Source of the DNA: Elysia chlorotica
Taxonomy: Eukaryota > Mollusca > Gastropoda > Plakobranchidae
Direction: 5' to 3'
Assembly: GCA_003991915.1 (NCBI GenBank)
Contig: RQTK01000009.1
Location: 1,272,383-1,336,382, forward strand
Length of the DNA stretch: 64,000 nt
Shown here in pieces: positions 11,878-26,934 of the stretch (its first letter is position 1; the number at the start of each line of letters is the position of its first letter). Both the position numbers and the translations under genes were made by a program. The notes below the pieces were generated by a model. That model worked only from the letters and a program-made list of their open reading frames with translations. It did no database searches and was not told the origin of the DNA.

Positions 11878-14679
11878 CCATTGCTATTTTGTGTTTTCTA
11901 TAAAAGAAAGAATTAAGCGGGCATCTAACTGCCAGCGCCATCTTTGCACCAGACTGACGAAAGGAGTAAAAGGCGTATCGAATCCTTTCCGCCACCATTG
12001 ATATTGCTTGTCAAATCTTATATACGTCGAGATTTACAAGGTCTCTCTGTTTTATACTATTTCTTTCTTTTTTCAAAGGATTAATGATCTAAGTTTAAAT
12101 ATCTTAAAAGATACTCGGCTAGGTGGTTATCTTCTCTGTAAAAACAAGACACGTTCAAAGGGATTTATTGCCTTTCAAACGACTCATTTTGTCTATTTGA
12201 CATTTCTTTCATTGGAATTTTAAGGTTTTTGAAAGGTTTTAGGGTCATTTTCTACAGTTAATTTTTCATGTCTACCAGGCTTACGGAATAGATCTATGGT
12301 ACCGGCAGTAACTACTAAAGGAAACAGACGCCCAGCTTCGTATGAATTTAAATGCCTTAGTCACGCGTCTAGAGATAGTTCCTCTTTGCACACACTGCCC
12401 CTAGATATTACACTCAGGAATGGAAAGGTACGCACAGAAGTGGTATAATTTAGTTATTTCACTATCCCATTATAGAATGCAGTGTGTGAAAAGAGGTGGA
12501 AAAAAAGACAAAAGAAAGAAATCCGAAGAAAACAAGCTTGATTGCATTTAATTAATACTTTATTACGGGTGATAATATCTACATATTAATAGGATTTATA
12601 ATTTCAGTCGTCCTTTTTGTTGTCCAAAGAAAGCAACGATTTAGGATAGACACAAAATACACAGATGGGCGCATAGAGAACAATAAAACAAAAAAATTCA
12701 GTTTTACTTCTGTTGTTCTGGCACAGCAATAGCAGACTTAATTATTAAACAGGCACCCTAAAAAAACATAACCAATAGTGTATCTAGCTATGTCTTCAAA
12801 AGAAATATCACAAGCTTGGGTCGGATTAATATATAAAATATTTGAGTCTATAAAACAATGCAACATAAAATACTTACGCCTACACGTTTTCCTTTATGTG
12901 CTATGAAGACAATAACTTTTACAAGTGTACAAATAAAGAATTAACTTCTTTCAGATCTTGGACTCAAACCATTATCAATATAATCATAAATGCAATGAGT
13001 ATTGATGCAAATATCATTGATTGGATGAATGACGTCGCCAAAATGACATAGACGTCTTCTTGACATTGTTATGCGGCACACAGGAAAGAAAATGGGAGAA
13101 CAAAAGCAGTAATTTTTTTTCTTTTTTCAAGCATAACAAAGTTGTTAGCGACAAAACCATAATAACATACTACGTATTTGCACCTGTCATGGTTTCATAC
13201 CGTGGAAGTTCACAGCTAAGCCACCGTACGTTCGCCAATCAAAGATACATTGTACAGGACCAAGCGGCTCTCAACAGATTCAAAATACATTTTGATAAAC
13301 ATCACCTGCAAGCATTCATTCTTAACAAGGATTTACCTAGCATTAACGTATTTTGTCATATCCTCGTTCAATTATATTAATTTTACTTAAACCCTTCGTG
13401 CTTTTCCCCGACCTAATTTTTTCCTCGTCTAGATTCCTTCCTCAATCCTTCAAGTATTTACGAATTATCAAGATTTGATTGCTACTTTTCGTTTTATCAA
13501 TTTTTTAAATTCGTCGTCACGTTGATCAAGTCGAATTCTTTAAAGTCAACTTCTCATATACTAATACGGAAAAAAACCTGCTTGGTTACAAACTTTAATC
13601 GAAATTTTCCCAAGACTCTATTACCATTCTGTCGTGTTCAGACAAAAGCCATAAATAAAACCAGCTCGCATTGATTTGACCAAGGAAATTAATACATGCC
13701 ATGTGAGGATAAATTGCGAATATTTATTGCGTAACATGTTGTACATAGTGTAATATATTACGCATGAAAATAGGGGACTTAGAAAACAATATTTTTCCGT
13801 TTATTATTTTGCATTTCTTTTATATTAGTGTTAAAGTAACTGTTGTTGTCTTGATACATAAGTAAACATGTTGCTTCACAGTTTGCTCTTCTTTTAAATA
13901 TCCAGTGTTTGTATACAACCATGAGGTAAATAATGACTTAAATAAACTAGTAAAATGAAAGTAAACCTCATCATTCGTTTAAAGTCCTACCTTTTTAACA
14001 TTGTACATTGCATGTTTTTTTCATTCCATGTCTCTCCATCTTGAATTTGTTTTGAAAAAAAAACCACGAAAAAAACAAAAAACAATAAACAATTTGAATA
14101 GCTATCAACTTCATGGTCTTGTGAAATCAGGGTATATACTATTTTAATTTACTTTCGTAGTTAAAGAATTAATTTAATTCATACACCCAAAAACCACGCG
14201 CCATGAAATAAATATAGGAAGAACTAAGAAAAGAAGAAGGAAAAAATTCAGGGTGAATGACATTTTTTGCCGAAAATGTAATATAAATAAATGTCTTTAA
14301 TAAAAATCCTTACGTATTTTCGCGTTTGTGGACGAGGCAAGAACTATGGTACGATGTTTAACATATTAAAACCATCATTAAAATATGTATCAGAGTACAT
14401 TGAAACACAAACTTTAAAATAAAATAGCAGGGAACATGCAGCAGAACTAGTCTGGAGATCTGATCTAAATCTTTTATGCTCCAAGTGTTCCAAAGGATAA
14501 ACGTCTAGATACCCTTAGATAAGAACAATCCATCCTTTCATTTGTTTCGAAACACATGACAGCTTTTCCCACTCATAAACAAAATAAAAATCATTTTGGA
14601 AGTATTTTCAAATTTTACAAAGGAACATAATTATTGTTAATATTCATTGATATGGCGGCGAAATTATGATACACAATAT
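10696..14679. other. No gene seen apart from a CT array
   Basis: I looked for the next potassium-channel exon and found none. A 106-codon plus-strand frame at 13060-13380 is unrecognised and in AT-rich sequence. Confidence 0.5.
11815..11878 (+). repeat. (CT)n microsatellite
   Basis: Nearly pure CT with one GT interruption. Confidence 0.97.
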
Positions 14680-15358
14680 TTTATTTAGTGACAGACGTTC
14701 TGAAATTCGGTTCTAAATTAGATCCCACGTCATGAGAATTTGTTTCCATCACGCTTTGACCTCCACAGTTTGACACATGTTTTTGCCCTGACGTAGGTTG
14801 CCAACAAAACAAGACAGTAGCAAGACCATGGTGACAGGGAGCAAGTTAGTGGGCGAGGAATCTCCAATGAGCGTATGCGCTAGCACAGTAGAACGATCGC
14901 ACCCTGTGGTTGTACAGAAAGATGGCGTAATCATACATGTGATCATACCTAAACCTTTTATGTTAGTGATTGTCCAGCTGAACTTTGAATGTAAATGTTA
15001 TGACACTGATTAGAATGCCCGCAGAACTAAAATGGGAGAGGAAATTACTTTTGAGCTTTAGGAAATTAGATTACTACTGTTAATAATATTGAAATACTGC
15101 TGAATGGTTTAAGAACGGTGAGTGAAGCATGTACACGGTGGGGGGTGTGAGTTTTTTTTTCCTCATAATTGACAATGAGCAAAAATATGTAAAAACAATG
15201 CAAGTTATACGCATATTTAAAACAAAATGAATTGTTGGTATCCCCAGCGTGGGCAGTAAATGTCTCTCTACTTGAATACAGCAGCAGAAAGCACCGTGAT
15301 CTCAACATTAGTTGTAAACCACAGTCTAGAGCATGAGGCCAGTCTCAGCAGTCGAGCT
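14680..15358 (-). other. Probable 3' UTR of the cystine-knot gene
   Basis: Downstream of the stop there is no further supportable coding frame. The first good AATAAA on the minus strand is at 14685-14680, giving a plausible 3' UTR of ~670 bp. A 65-codon minus-strand frame at 14946-14749 and a 71-codon plus-strand frame over the same bases match nothing I know. They are somewhat GC-richer than the surroundings, as UTRs often are. Confidence 0.35.
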
Positions 15359-15542
15359 TCAAACGTCCGCAGCAGCTTTTCTGAGCAGCTCGCGAAATGT
15401 GACCACGTCTCTCGTGGGGTTCTCATTGTCGCAAGGTCGGCAGTAGCACCCCAGGACTTGCTTCACTGGCACAACCAGGGTGCGGTTGTGGAGGCAACGG
15501 AGAGTGGCCCTGGACGTCGCAAAGCGGGTTGGTTGGCAACAG
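15359..15542 (-). CDS. Cystine-knot protein gene, last exon (C-terminal knot, stop)
   Basis: The terminal coding exon is 184 nt. The acceptor follows a long T-rich tract (…TTTTTGCCTCCAG|, AG at 15544-15543) and the frame closes with TGA at 15361-15359. The first base completes a Ser codon, and the exon then reads CCQPTRFATSRATLRC, LHNRTLVVPVKQVLG, CYCRPC and a polar tail ending in RKAAADV. With exon 3 this gives C-x-C-C-Q and a closing C-x-C-R-P-C, the pattern of bursicon alpha. The 13- and 15-residue gaps around the eighth cysteine are those of norrin. A second N-glycosylation sequon (NRT) is present. The product is probably secreted and may act as a dimeric hormone or growth factor ligand. 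Bursicon-like, norrin-like and DAN/gremlin-type assignments remain open. An overlapping plus-strand reading frame (15260-15574) is its antisense shadow. Confidence 0.86.
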
Positions 15543-15544
15543 CT

Positions 15545-18029
15545 GGAGGCAAAAAGAAAAAAAAAAGAAATTAAGTCTTAAATTTAATAATGAGGAGATT
15601 TTGTAAAAACAAAGGATTTTTTAAAGCAATGAAAGCTGAATGAAAAATGGAATTAGTTATTGTGAGATACATTTGAAGACATGAACTCTAAAAGATGGAT
15701 GATAAAAATCGAAGTCTGATAGAGTGTGTTAAAGCGGTTGCCTTAGAACTTCTGGTCTATGGACACTGAGAGATGTATTCAACAAGGAAATGGATAGACG
15801 TGTGGAAATGGTTAGACACTCAGAAGGTTTGCAAAAGAAAAGCAATATCCCCTGCAAAGATAAAAATACAAGCGTCATTTTAACAAAACCAACCCTATAG
15901 GATTTTTAATGCAGCGAAAGAATACTTCTCAGGATGCGGGAAGATTTTAATGATCGGGAAAGCCGTTCAACAAGCACAACAAACCGCAGGAATTGGAGAA
16001 AAAGCCACTGCTTTTCACTGCACCATCACCCTCACCCCCCGTTCCCCGAGAAACAGAGAGGTTTAACTAAGAAACATCCCTGATATGAGCGGATGGCATG
16101 CTTTCACAACAGAAAAGTGTTTTCCTGCCTTTTCTACGCCATCTTATGCGATTCGGAAAGAAAGAAGACAATGGCGACTGTGCAACATCATACTCGTCTG
16201 GACCTCGAGCAATGTAAAAGTTATCTCTCTCAACAAGAAGACTGTGTAAAATATTATGTAACATTGGCCCAAGGACACCAAGGTATAGCACAGCAAGTGG
16301 TTAGGATCGCCTAAGGAGAGGACTGTTCAATGGGTAGGATTACCTCAAAGTTTTCAAAAGATCTTCCGTAATGGGAAAACCCTTTAAAGTACAAACAAAA
16401 ACCAAGACCAGATAGTAAGATCCGCTCAGTCTACTTTCAGTAGAACACACTAGTTGAGCGCAATATGCCATATGAAAGCATTAAAAGAGACTAACACCTA
16501 CACAAAATTGTACCCAGACCTTTTTGAAAAGCCAGGATAATCTGGCTTTCAGTCTAAGATACTGCTTGTTGAAATTTGTGCCAGAGGATTGCGTGGGGTT
16601 GTCAGTATAATTATATTTTTAGCAAATATTTCATACAAGCTAACAAAAGAAGGCTCTAAAACGATTAGCTGAGAAATACTACAATGGTTCTTGATGGGTT
16701 TCAAACAGAAAATGAGCATTTGCTTTAAATTGTATTAAATTTGATGAGTTCAACTGACTTTGCATTAGGGTATCGAATTCCAAGCCATACACACAATAAA
16801 TGTATTAAAGTATGAATATGAAGCAGAGACGCTTCAATTCATAATGGCCATTACTCATTCTTGGCTCCATCTCTGTAGACTGTTAGGAGTTGAGACATTA
16901 AATCCCTCGCATTAAGGGCATAAACTTTCATGTTTGGCTCATAAACAAATCGATGAATAATCGACTTAATATTCTGTAAAACTACCCTGCTATATAGGTC
17001 ACAGATGAGTACATTGCCAAAATGACTAATGCTATTGAAATCCATGCTTTGTTTCTCTTTTTAGTTCGAAAGTTTTGGATACGAAATTCAGATTAATGTT
17101 ATCTTTAAATTGACTTCTTTAAAGATACGTGAAAATGCCTTTTGAAAAATTGATAGGAAAAGGTTGCTAATGGATTACTTCTTTTTTCTAACGCTGGAGC
17201 GCAGTAGGTCTTCGACTATGGAAACAAAGAACGATCTCAGATTTGGATACATGCAATAAGAGTATTATGACTTATAAATAATCAATTAGCGGATATGACG
17301 AACGGAATGATTCACATTGCCAGGAGCTGTCAATAGGCGGTCATTGTGAAAGAAGGTGGGCGAAAAAAACTTGTGTACGGAAATTGGCAGTATTTTGAAT
17401 GGTGGGCGATATAAAAGGATAGTTAGAGCAACTAAGCAAACACGTGAGCATAATAGTCGTCATGTTTTAATATCAGCTACATATTATTTCACAGCAAAAT
17501 GCAATGTTTAGTACTCATCTTTTTGTTCGTATCTTAGCTTTGAGAGTTTACTAAGGATAGAGGCAAGCGAGTGTTGTCCCAACATAAGATGAATGCTGAG
17601 CGACACACAAGAATCAATCTTAACAAAGTTGGAGAAAGCTGACAAAAGGATACAAAGGCCGGGGGTGTAGTAGCATTATGGGCAATAAAGCTGCTTTTAG
17701 ATGTCGCGTTACTTATGCAGAAAAAAACAACAACAAAAAAGCAAACAATGAACTAATTGTCAACAATCATAATTAGGTGAAATAGGTAATTGTTTTCAGA
17801 GCACTTTACTTCTAGACATCAGCACTGAAACTGACTATCGCCACCGGTCAAGAAAGCCTATAGTGCGGACGTGGGCACTAAGCAACAACCCATCGCAAGT
17901 ACTTTTACCGGTACATTGAAAAATGATGGCAGTTTATCTTTTTGTACCAGCAGCTCTCTACAGATCAATATTTGATATTGCGATTTGTGTCAATCTGTCT
18001 GTCTGTCTGCCTGTCTGTCTGTATGTCGG

Positions 18030-18097
<68 letters not shown>

Positions 18098-18585
18098 GCT
18101 TTGTATAATAAATTATCTTTCGCTCTCTATACGAATTATGTACATCAATCTCTCAATCTTTATATTATCTACCTCCTCTTCATCTTCCCCACCTTGTCTG
18201 TCTGTCTTTCTATCTGTCTCTGCATTTGTTTCTATGTCTCTGTCTCCCTGTCACTGTCTCTCCGCCTATGTCTCTCTGTCTGTGTCCTTCTGTCTCTGTC
18301 TTTTTGTCTCTGTCTGTATGTCTATATGTCTCTCTATCTCTCTGTATTGCTACATTGAATTTATGTTTACCCATCCCTTTCAACGAAGTCCAAGTAAAAT
18401 ATTTCTTTCTGTTCTTGTATAGGATTTTTCATTGCCAACCAAGTGATGTTAAAAAAAAAAAAATAAATAAATAAACATCCAACCTAAAGCTAGAAAACAA
18501 TCTAGACACCTATGTTTCTCGCGGAACCTAAATCGAATTCGCTAGACTATGAACTTGTTACACACAGTGGTTTAAACTTGGACTA
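15545..18585 (-). other. Intron 3 of the cystine-knot gene
   Basis: Contains the CTGT/CT array at 17993-18093. An unrecognised 64-codon minus frame at 17045-16851 and an unrecognised 73-codon plus frame at 16093-16314 have no supporting splice pattern. Confidence 0.7.
17993..18093 (+). repeat. (CTGT)n then (CT)n microsatellite
   Basis: A short CTGT stretch passes into a pure CT array; CT-rich, CTGT-like sequence continues to about 18340. It lies in intron 3 of the cystine-knot gene, ~500 bases after exon 3 on the minus strand. Confidence 0.95.
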
Positions 18586-18587
18586 AC

Positions 18588-18712
18588 CTGCATTTATGGA
18601 CGATGTTTGTTGTGTTCCGGGGGTCTGTTTGACTATACGAAACACACGAGCCCCGGCACCCCCTCGTCTTTACAGTGGTGATTCCACACTGCCGGGACAG
18701 CCGAATAGGCGG
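18588..18712 (-). CDS. Cystine-knot protein gene, exon 3 (central knot cysteines)
   Basis: A 125 nt exon. The acceptor is TCATTGTCTTCCCAG| (AG at 18714-18713) with a good pyrimidine tract, and the donor TGCAG|GTTAGT (GT at 18587-18586). It enters in phase 0 and leaves two bases (AG) that join C of the next exon to make Ser. The 41 codons include RQCGITTVKTRGCRGSCVSY and, near the end, IVHKC. This supplies Cys2 to Cys5, with the C-x-G-x-C signature (CRGSC) that forms the ring in cystine-knot growth factors and hormones. Cys2-Cys3 spacing is nine residues. The CRGSCVSYSQ stretch resembles the equivalent bursicon-alpha segment. One N-glycosylation sequon (NTT) is present. The other two frames contain stops or do not match the neighbours' phase. 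Confidence 0.86.
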
Positions 18713-18714
18713 CT

Positions 18715-21680
18715 GGGAAGACAATGAGAGAAGAGTGTCAAATAGTGCTGCATTAAATTAGAGCATAAAGGGTTACAAGAGTAATAAAGCTAATTGTGTC
18801 CAAACCATCAATAATCAAGCCATTTACCATATTTATAAGCAGTAGACAGCTGGTTAATCATCACTTTTGAGATATTGCAAAATTGAACGAAAAGATATTT
18901 TTAAATAATAAATATAAACATAAAGTACTTATTAAAACTTTATATAAGATTGGCTTCCCAACTGGGAGTTTTTACCTTGATAGAACAGATAAAAGCAATT
19001 TTTGTAGTTACAAATCTTGATCTTAATTTCAAGGTTAAACAATACGACTTTTTGTAACATTTAGAGTACACCAATGCATTTTTTATTCCTGTAGGTTTTG
19101 AATCGAAATATTTTTTGAATAGCTAACACAGACTACCTATTGAACGTTTTGTAAAATATAACAGATACAAAAGACAATTTAAGCGAATCCCTACCGAAAT
19201 CATTGCTTGAAAAGTAAAAAAAAAAAAGTATTAAGAAATGTCTTGCTGCTATTGCGCTTTTTTGCTGTACTTCAATAACGTTAAAAATAGGACAGGCCAC
19301 ATTGGTTTAGAAGCAAACATCGATCGCGTGGTCCGCCGGATACGAGAAGACGTGTTAATTGCATTGTATGGATACCAGACCTACACGATAGGAATTTAGA
19401 TTAGGAAATCTACTTTCGCGGTGTCAAATAAGACATTAGGGGACACACATACCTACTTTGTTTCACTTTGATGGGATACCCTTTACAGAATTAATTATCA
19501 TGGAGTTCACTAAGAAAAAATCGAAATGTCAAAAGTTCCTCTTCTGTTACACCCGTTTCCAAAGTCTTTTTCCTTGAATTATTTGGCAGTGAAAGTTACA
19601 AATACAATCTACACATAAGCAGTTTGTGTTCAATTTACTGGATCGACTCAGTATTTATCCTTAATAAAGGATAATTATTTTAGGAACTATAAATTCAGGT
19701 AACAGTTTTTCCCAAATCTCAAAAATTAATCCCTACTGTCTTGTATATTTTTGTTTCGACCTTCGTATTTTTTCGAAGTATATTTTCTTATAAGAAGAAT
19801 GTTCTACACTCTAGCATATCACTTAAATTTGGGCACTGCAAACGATCCCAATTTATTAACAAAAAAAATGTGCCTGGCATAGGGATTAGATTGTACTATG
19901 AGTATTACTGTTACTGAGGGTAAGTCATGGTTTTGTGTTCTTATTGATTCTCAAAACGGGACAGAAGCCTTTTAACACTCTTCTTTTTTATCTATGCACC
20001 AAAAACTGATACTACTGGTAGAACTATCTCGACAGAAAAAAAGCAAACGAGTTTATGATCTTTTATGTAGAATATGGGCAATTCTTAATTATAATTGATT
20101 AGACTACTTCTAATTAACAGTATCTATATCTATATATATAGAGGCATTCATGTTTGTATGTGTATTAATTTTTACGTACAATTTATAACGTTTACACAAG
20201 ATACGATTTTTCTTATATACATAAATTCAGTAACTCCAGCTGTGATATTGTGATATTATTTATAAAGTATGTATGATATTATTGATCTTATGTTGAAATT
20301 ATACCTTTCTATTGTCATATTGTTGTAAACTTTTAATTTCGTTTGTTGTATAAAGAGAGTGTACTTTAATTTACCCTTAAGGGATGAATACAGATTTCTA
20401 TATTCTGCATTCTGTTTTTTTTAATATTGAGAGCCATAAAGTTTTTAAATGATCATCAAATCTGTTTCCGTATTGTTCTTTTTTGTTTTGTTTTTTTGCA
20501 CCAAACGTTCATAGCGATAGTTTGTAATCGATCTTTATTCTCATTGTTTGAAATTTTTGAAATCTATAATAACATCTTGGGTTTTCCCCCCTCAATATAT
20601 TGTAATCCAATCAAAGATATCGACGTCCATATGAGCACTGTTAATGAACCACCTAACAAAGTTTTTACGCCGTTTGCAAAATTTCAAATATGCATGTTTT
20701 ACTGACTTTTATGCATTTCCTTAATTTTGGATTTCCTGCACTCTACTGGTACCATTGCATCAGGTCGACCTGATTTTTTCCCCATTATTTTCAAAGACTT
20801 AAAATCTGTTCAACATCTACGTCTATGTATGACGCTAGGAGTAATAATCTGCGGGGGTTATCTTAATGACAATGTCTTTTTTATGACTTACTCTTCAAGC
20901 ATCTATGGCTATTTGGACCCGCTTTAGCGTCAGCGTATTGTGAAGGGCCGATTGCGAAAGTGCTAATTTCATCCTGACTGTGAGGAGTGGGTAGGCGACA
21001 TTGATCGTGTACTTTTCAAAATTTAGATGTATAGCAAATATTGCTTGATGAAACATTAGAGCTTTCTATAGAAAGACACATACGGCAGAGCATTCTAACA
21101 ACATTACGTTTGATGCGAACCTACTGACCGCATTGCGATCACTAACGGAATGGTCATAGTGGTATTTTGTCATCGACTTTTGTACCCATAGTACAGTGAC
21201 AAATACGACAAGAACAAAACACGAAAGTCAGTTCTCTGGTCTGAGAAAAAGAAGCACAGCTGTCTCTTATTCGAACGCTTCCCACGTTCCCAAGGAGGAT
21301 GCGGCGAGAAGACCGTACAGAACGAGATGTCCATCACTTGACCTATTTCATATACAGACAAAATGACCGCGGAGCCGCTTCTCTTGACCGTCATTAGAGT
21401 GCTATAATACGTAGCGCTCACCCAATCCATGCTTGCCCTGGTCTAAAAAGCTTGCGCAGCTAGGTGCTAGACTCTTACGGAAATAGCCCTCTCTTTAGAT
21501 TGTACTCCATGTGTCATAAGTTAAATGAGAGGCGGGAATACCCGAAAAACTGCCATAAAAATGTTTTGTTTGTCTCTTCAGTTTAAAGTAGACAATTCTT
21601 GTTCCAGCAAGATGGAGATCACTGAGCGCTGGTCTACCTCGTGAGCTAACTACCCCTTCAAATTAAGGCACATTTAATGC
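18715..21680 (-). other. Intron 2 of the cystine-knot gene
   Basis: Runs of AT-rich sequence with no recognisable element. Frames at 20427-20927 (plus) and 21430-21170 (minus) are unrecognised. Confidence 0.7.
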
Positions 21681-21900
21681 ATTGTAGGCCTATGTTGTGC
21701 AATGTAGGCCTACGTTTTGTACTATAGGCCAATAGTATGCATTATAGGCTCATGTCTTGTATTGTAGGCCCATATTATGCATTGAATGCCCATGTTATGC
21801 ATTGTAGGTCCATGTTGTGAATTGAAGGCCCATGTTATGCACTGTAGGCCCATGTTTTGTGTTGTAGGCTCATGTTTTGTATTGCAGGTCTATGTTTTGC
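21681..21900. repeat. 20 bp minisatellite, 11 copies, at exon 2 donor
   Basis: Eleven consecutive 20-mers of consensus ATTGTAGGCCCATGTTNTGC (copies differ by one to five bases) fill these 220 bases exactly. The array ends six bases from the exon 2 boundary of the cystine-knot gene, so intron 2 is minisatellite from just after the donor consensus. Confidence 0.95.
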
Positions 21901-21906
21901 CGTTAC

Positions 21907-22169
21907 CTTGATGGTGAGCTGGATGTAGCGCGGCCGGCAGGACGGTTTGCGCTCGTTGTCGGTGAGTGCCGACTGGACGCCCGGGCTGATCTGGGCCTGT
22001 AGGTTGTGGCGAAGCTTCAGGAAGCCCGAGGACGGCCTCGGTCGCGAGTAGCTCTGGGGGCGGGGGAGGCTTTGTTGGGCCAGGAGCTCCTCCCAGTCCA
22101 TAGTCTTGTAGCGTTTGTACAGCATGGGGGATGCGACGGTTACGAGCATTGTCAGTAGGAGAAGTTTAT
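21907..22169 (-). CDS. Cystine-knot protein gene, exon 2 (signal core, propeptide, first Cys)
   Basis: A 263 nt internal exon. The acceptor is ...TATCTTCCCGCAG| (AG at 22171-22170) and the donor ATCAAG|GTAACG (GT at 21906-21905). It encodes 87 full codons after two bases completing a split codon. The order is a hydrophobic run (KLLLLTMLVTVAS) that looks like a signal-peptide core, a basic/aromatic patch (LYKRYKTMDWEELL), a Pro/Ser/Arg-rich linker (SLPRPQSYSRPRPSSG), then KPSCRPRYIQLTIK, whose single cysteine would be Cys1 of the knot. The exon ends in phase 0, matching exon 3. Its codons are clearly richer in C and G than the introns around it. An alternative start at the in-frame ATG at 22230 would read through the acceptor into intron-like sequence, so it is less likely. 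A 20 bp minisatellite begins six bases past the donor, and degenerate copies of the acceptor region lie upstream. Confidence 0.82.
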
Positions 22170-22440
22170 CTGCGGGAAGATAGTAGTAGTGAATAGTAGA
22201 CAGTAGTTTTAAAAACTTTTTGAAGGCCAATAGGTATGCACAGCAAGGGAAATTTTAAATAGAAGTTTATTTGCAAGGAGATCAAAAGAGAAAACATTGT
22301 TTGAAAGCGAATATATTTGTAAAGCGCGGTAGTTTAAAAAAAAAGAAGTTTATTTGCAAGGAGACGAATAGAGAAAACGTGATTGCATGGAGGATGAGAC
22401 GTTTAGTAGGATTATCCATATCTGCAAGGAGAGAAATAGA
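22160..22440. repeat. Degenerate tandem copies of the exon 2 acceptor region
   Basis: The motif AGAAGTTTAT(C/T)TGC, which at 22160-22172 forms the exon 2 boundary, recurs as AGAAGTTTATTTGCAAGGAG at 22261 and 22344. A related form (ATATCTGCAAGGAGAGAAATAG) is at 22418. Spacing shrinks from about 101 to 83 to 67 bases, so the units are unequal and decayed. Two of the four copies keep a CAG or CAAG that could act as a 3' splice site on the minus strand. Confidence 0.6.
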
Positions 22441-23039
22441 GAAAGCTGTTTAAAGGCGAATAATTATGTACAACACAATATATTATTGTTATTATATTCC
22501 GATATAGTTTTCAGCAATCGAATCCCCCGTTTGTTATTTGTATTCAATGCGAAGTTAAATAGGAAATGCACTTCTTACTCCGACATAAATGACTTCTGCC
22601 CTTTTTTACATTTATTAAAGACGAAGATTTCCAACAATCAAGAAACATAATGGATATTAAGGTAGAAAATGTGTAAAAGAAAAGCTTTACTTCGTAAAGG
22701 CAACTATTTGACTTTCTAGAGCCTTTAGGGCGGATGCTAAACCACAAAAGGAGCAAAAGGAGCTTGGTAGCCATTGCTGTTTGAGAAACGCATTACCATA
22801 ACTGTAAACATGTAAGAGAGCCAAGAATTGAAAAGTTCACCTCGCTACTATCGACATTAACAGTTTGCAAGAAAACTCATTTCGCTAGACAAAATTAATA
22901 ACGCAGGTGTTCTGATTTCTATATGAAAATACTAACCTCTGCTATACGTTAATATATTACTTTAATAAAAATTAAATTAAAGAAGAAGTTTTGAAGAAAT
23001 TGTCAACACGACGCCTGCAAAAGGTTTTATAATTAATCT

Positions 23040-23680
23040 ATTCGTTTAGTCTGATCAACAGCAAAGGGCCTCTGTGCTTTGATCATGATGTAACCCTGGT
23101 CTACACCAATGGCATGACGGTAGACTGTCTGCAGAAACAAAACACCTTCGCCCACCGAAGTCTCTTATATTTAGCCACTCGAAACCAAGGGGATACAAGG
23201 GCCCTTCAGTGAGATCTGAATGAGCTTCAAATGCTGGAATAAGAAAACACTGGAGAATTCCATTGAAATAAATGTAAAATCCTAGTAATAACAAATAGGA
23301 AGAAAGCTATCCCATCCACTTACAAAATCCTTGAGACCACCTTAAGAGAAATGAAAAACGCAGAATATCTCGAACTAACCATCAACAATAAGGTGACTTG
23401 GATGGAATATGTAACAACCATAATTGTGTGAAAAGCAAACCCTATCTTTTTTACAAAGAAATGTGTATGATTCTATCGGAGAAATTAAAATGAAATGCTA
23501 TAAATTATTTGTTAGGCTAGTATTATTGTATATCATTGCTATTTCGGGCCCACATCGCAGGAATGATAATGAAATAGGAAAAAACCGTTGCGATGACAGT
23601 TCATTTTTAACCAAACTATTTATAATGCCTACTAAAAACAGAACAAAAACAGCAATTAAATCAACGTAAACCCATTTGAA
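23040..23680 (+). pseudogene. Jockey/CR1-like LINE reverse transcriptase relic
   Basis: A frame-broken stretch reads LVYTNG (just past where the catalytic box should be), then GDTRALQ-DLNELQMLE, NKCKILVITNRKKAIPSTYK, NAEYLELTINNKVTW and IKMKCYKLFVRLVLLY. This is the order of the post-catalytic palm and thumb of Jockey/CR1-type polymerases (…LQxDLxxLxxWE…NxxKCxxLxITxK…AxYLGxTI…). The YADD box itself is degraded (FDHD). It lies inside the proposed first intron of the cystine-knot gene, on the opposite strand. Downstream sequence to about 24200 may be more of it but is not recognisable. Confidence 0.65.
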
Positions 23681-24199
23681 TTATAACATTAACAGAAGGC
23701 AAAACAAAATTGGTAGTTTTATTCAAATGCCTGAAGGCTTTGATATGAAACAAATTAAAAGCAAGCCATCGGAATTCAATTAAGTCAAGAGTAGATTCTC
23801 ATAATTTTTTCCATCTGTGTTCTGCAAAAGCTCTCTAGTCCAAGAAAGAATAATAAAAACCTGGACACTTTTATTAATAGTTTTCAAAAGGCTGATCAGT
23901 CTTCAATCCTGAAGTTTCAACTGTCATGGGAGAAGATTAAAAAGGTGAAAGAGATGACTCTGCTATATTCAAAATTTCTCCGTCCCTGACGTTCGCTGAA
24001 CAATCTGTGTGAGGCACTGACACCATCGGAAGACGGGCACGGAACATCTCACGGATATCAGATAGAGTCTAGACTATTATTTATTGTATCCATGCTCCGT
24101 GAAAGAAAATCAATACATCAATGTAGAAACCGAAGTAATGGCTGGATCCAGTGGCAAACATTTGGTTCCGATTCTAGTAAGAAATTACGCGCCAGGGCT

Positions 24200-26850
<2,651 letters not shown>

Positions 26851-26860
26851 AACTACTACA

Positions 26861-26934
<74 letters not shown>
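26851..26934 (+). repeat. (ACT)n microsatellite at gap edge
   Basis: Same trinucleotide as the arrays around the potassium-channel exon. Confidence 0.97.

Noticed and set aside
15260..15574. 104-codon plus-strand frame
   Set aside because: Antisense shadow of the last cystine-knot exon; the minus strand has the splice site, stop and family pattern.
21681..21900. CRISPR array (20 bp repeats)
   Set aside because: Units are head-to-tail without spacers, so it is a minisatellite.
22271..22650. Small plus-strand frames (60 and 87 codons)
   Set aside because: They overlap the degenerate repeats upstream of exon 2 and have no family resemblance.
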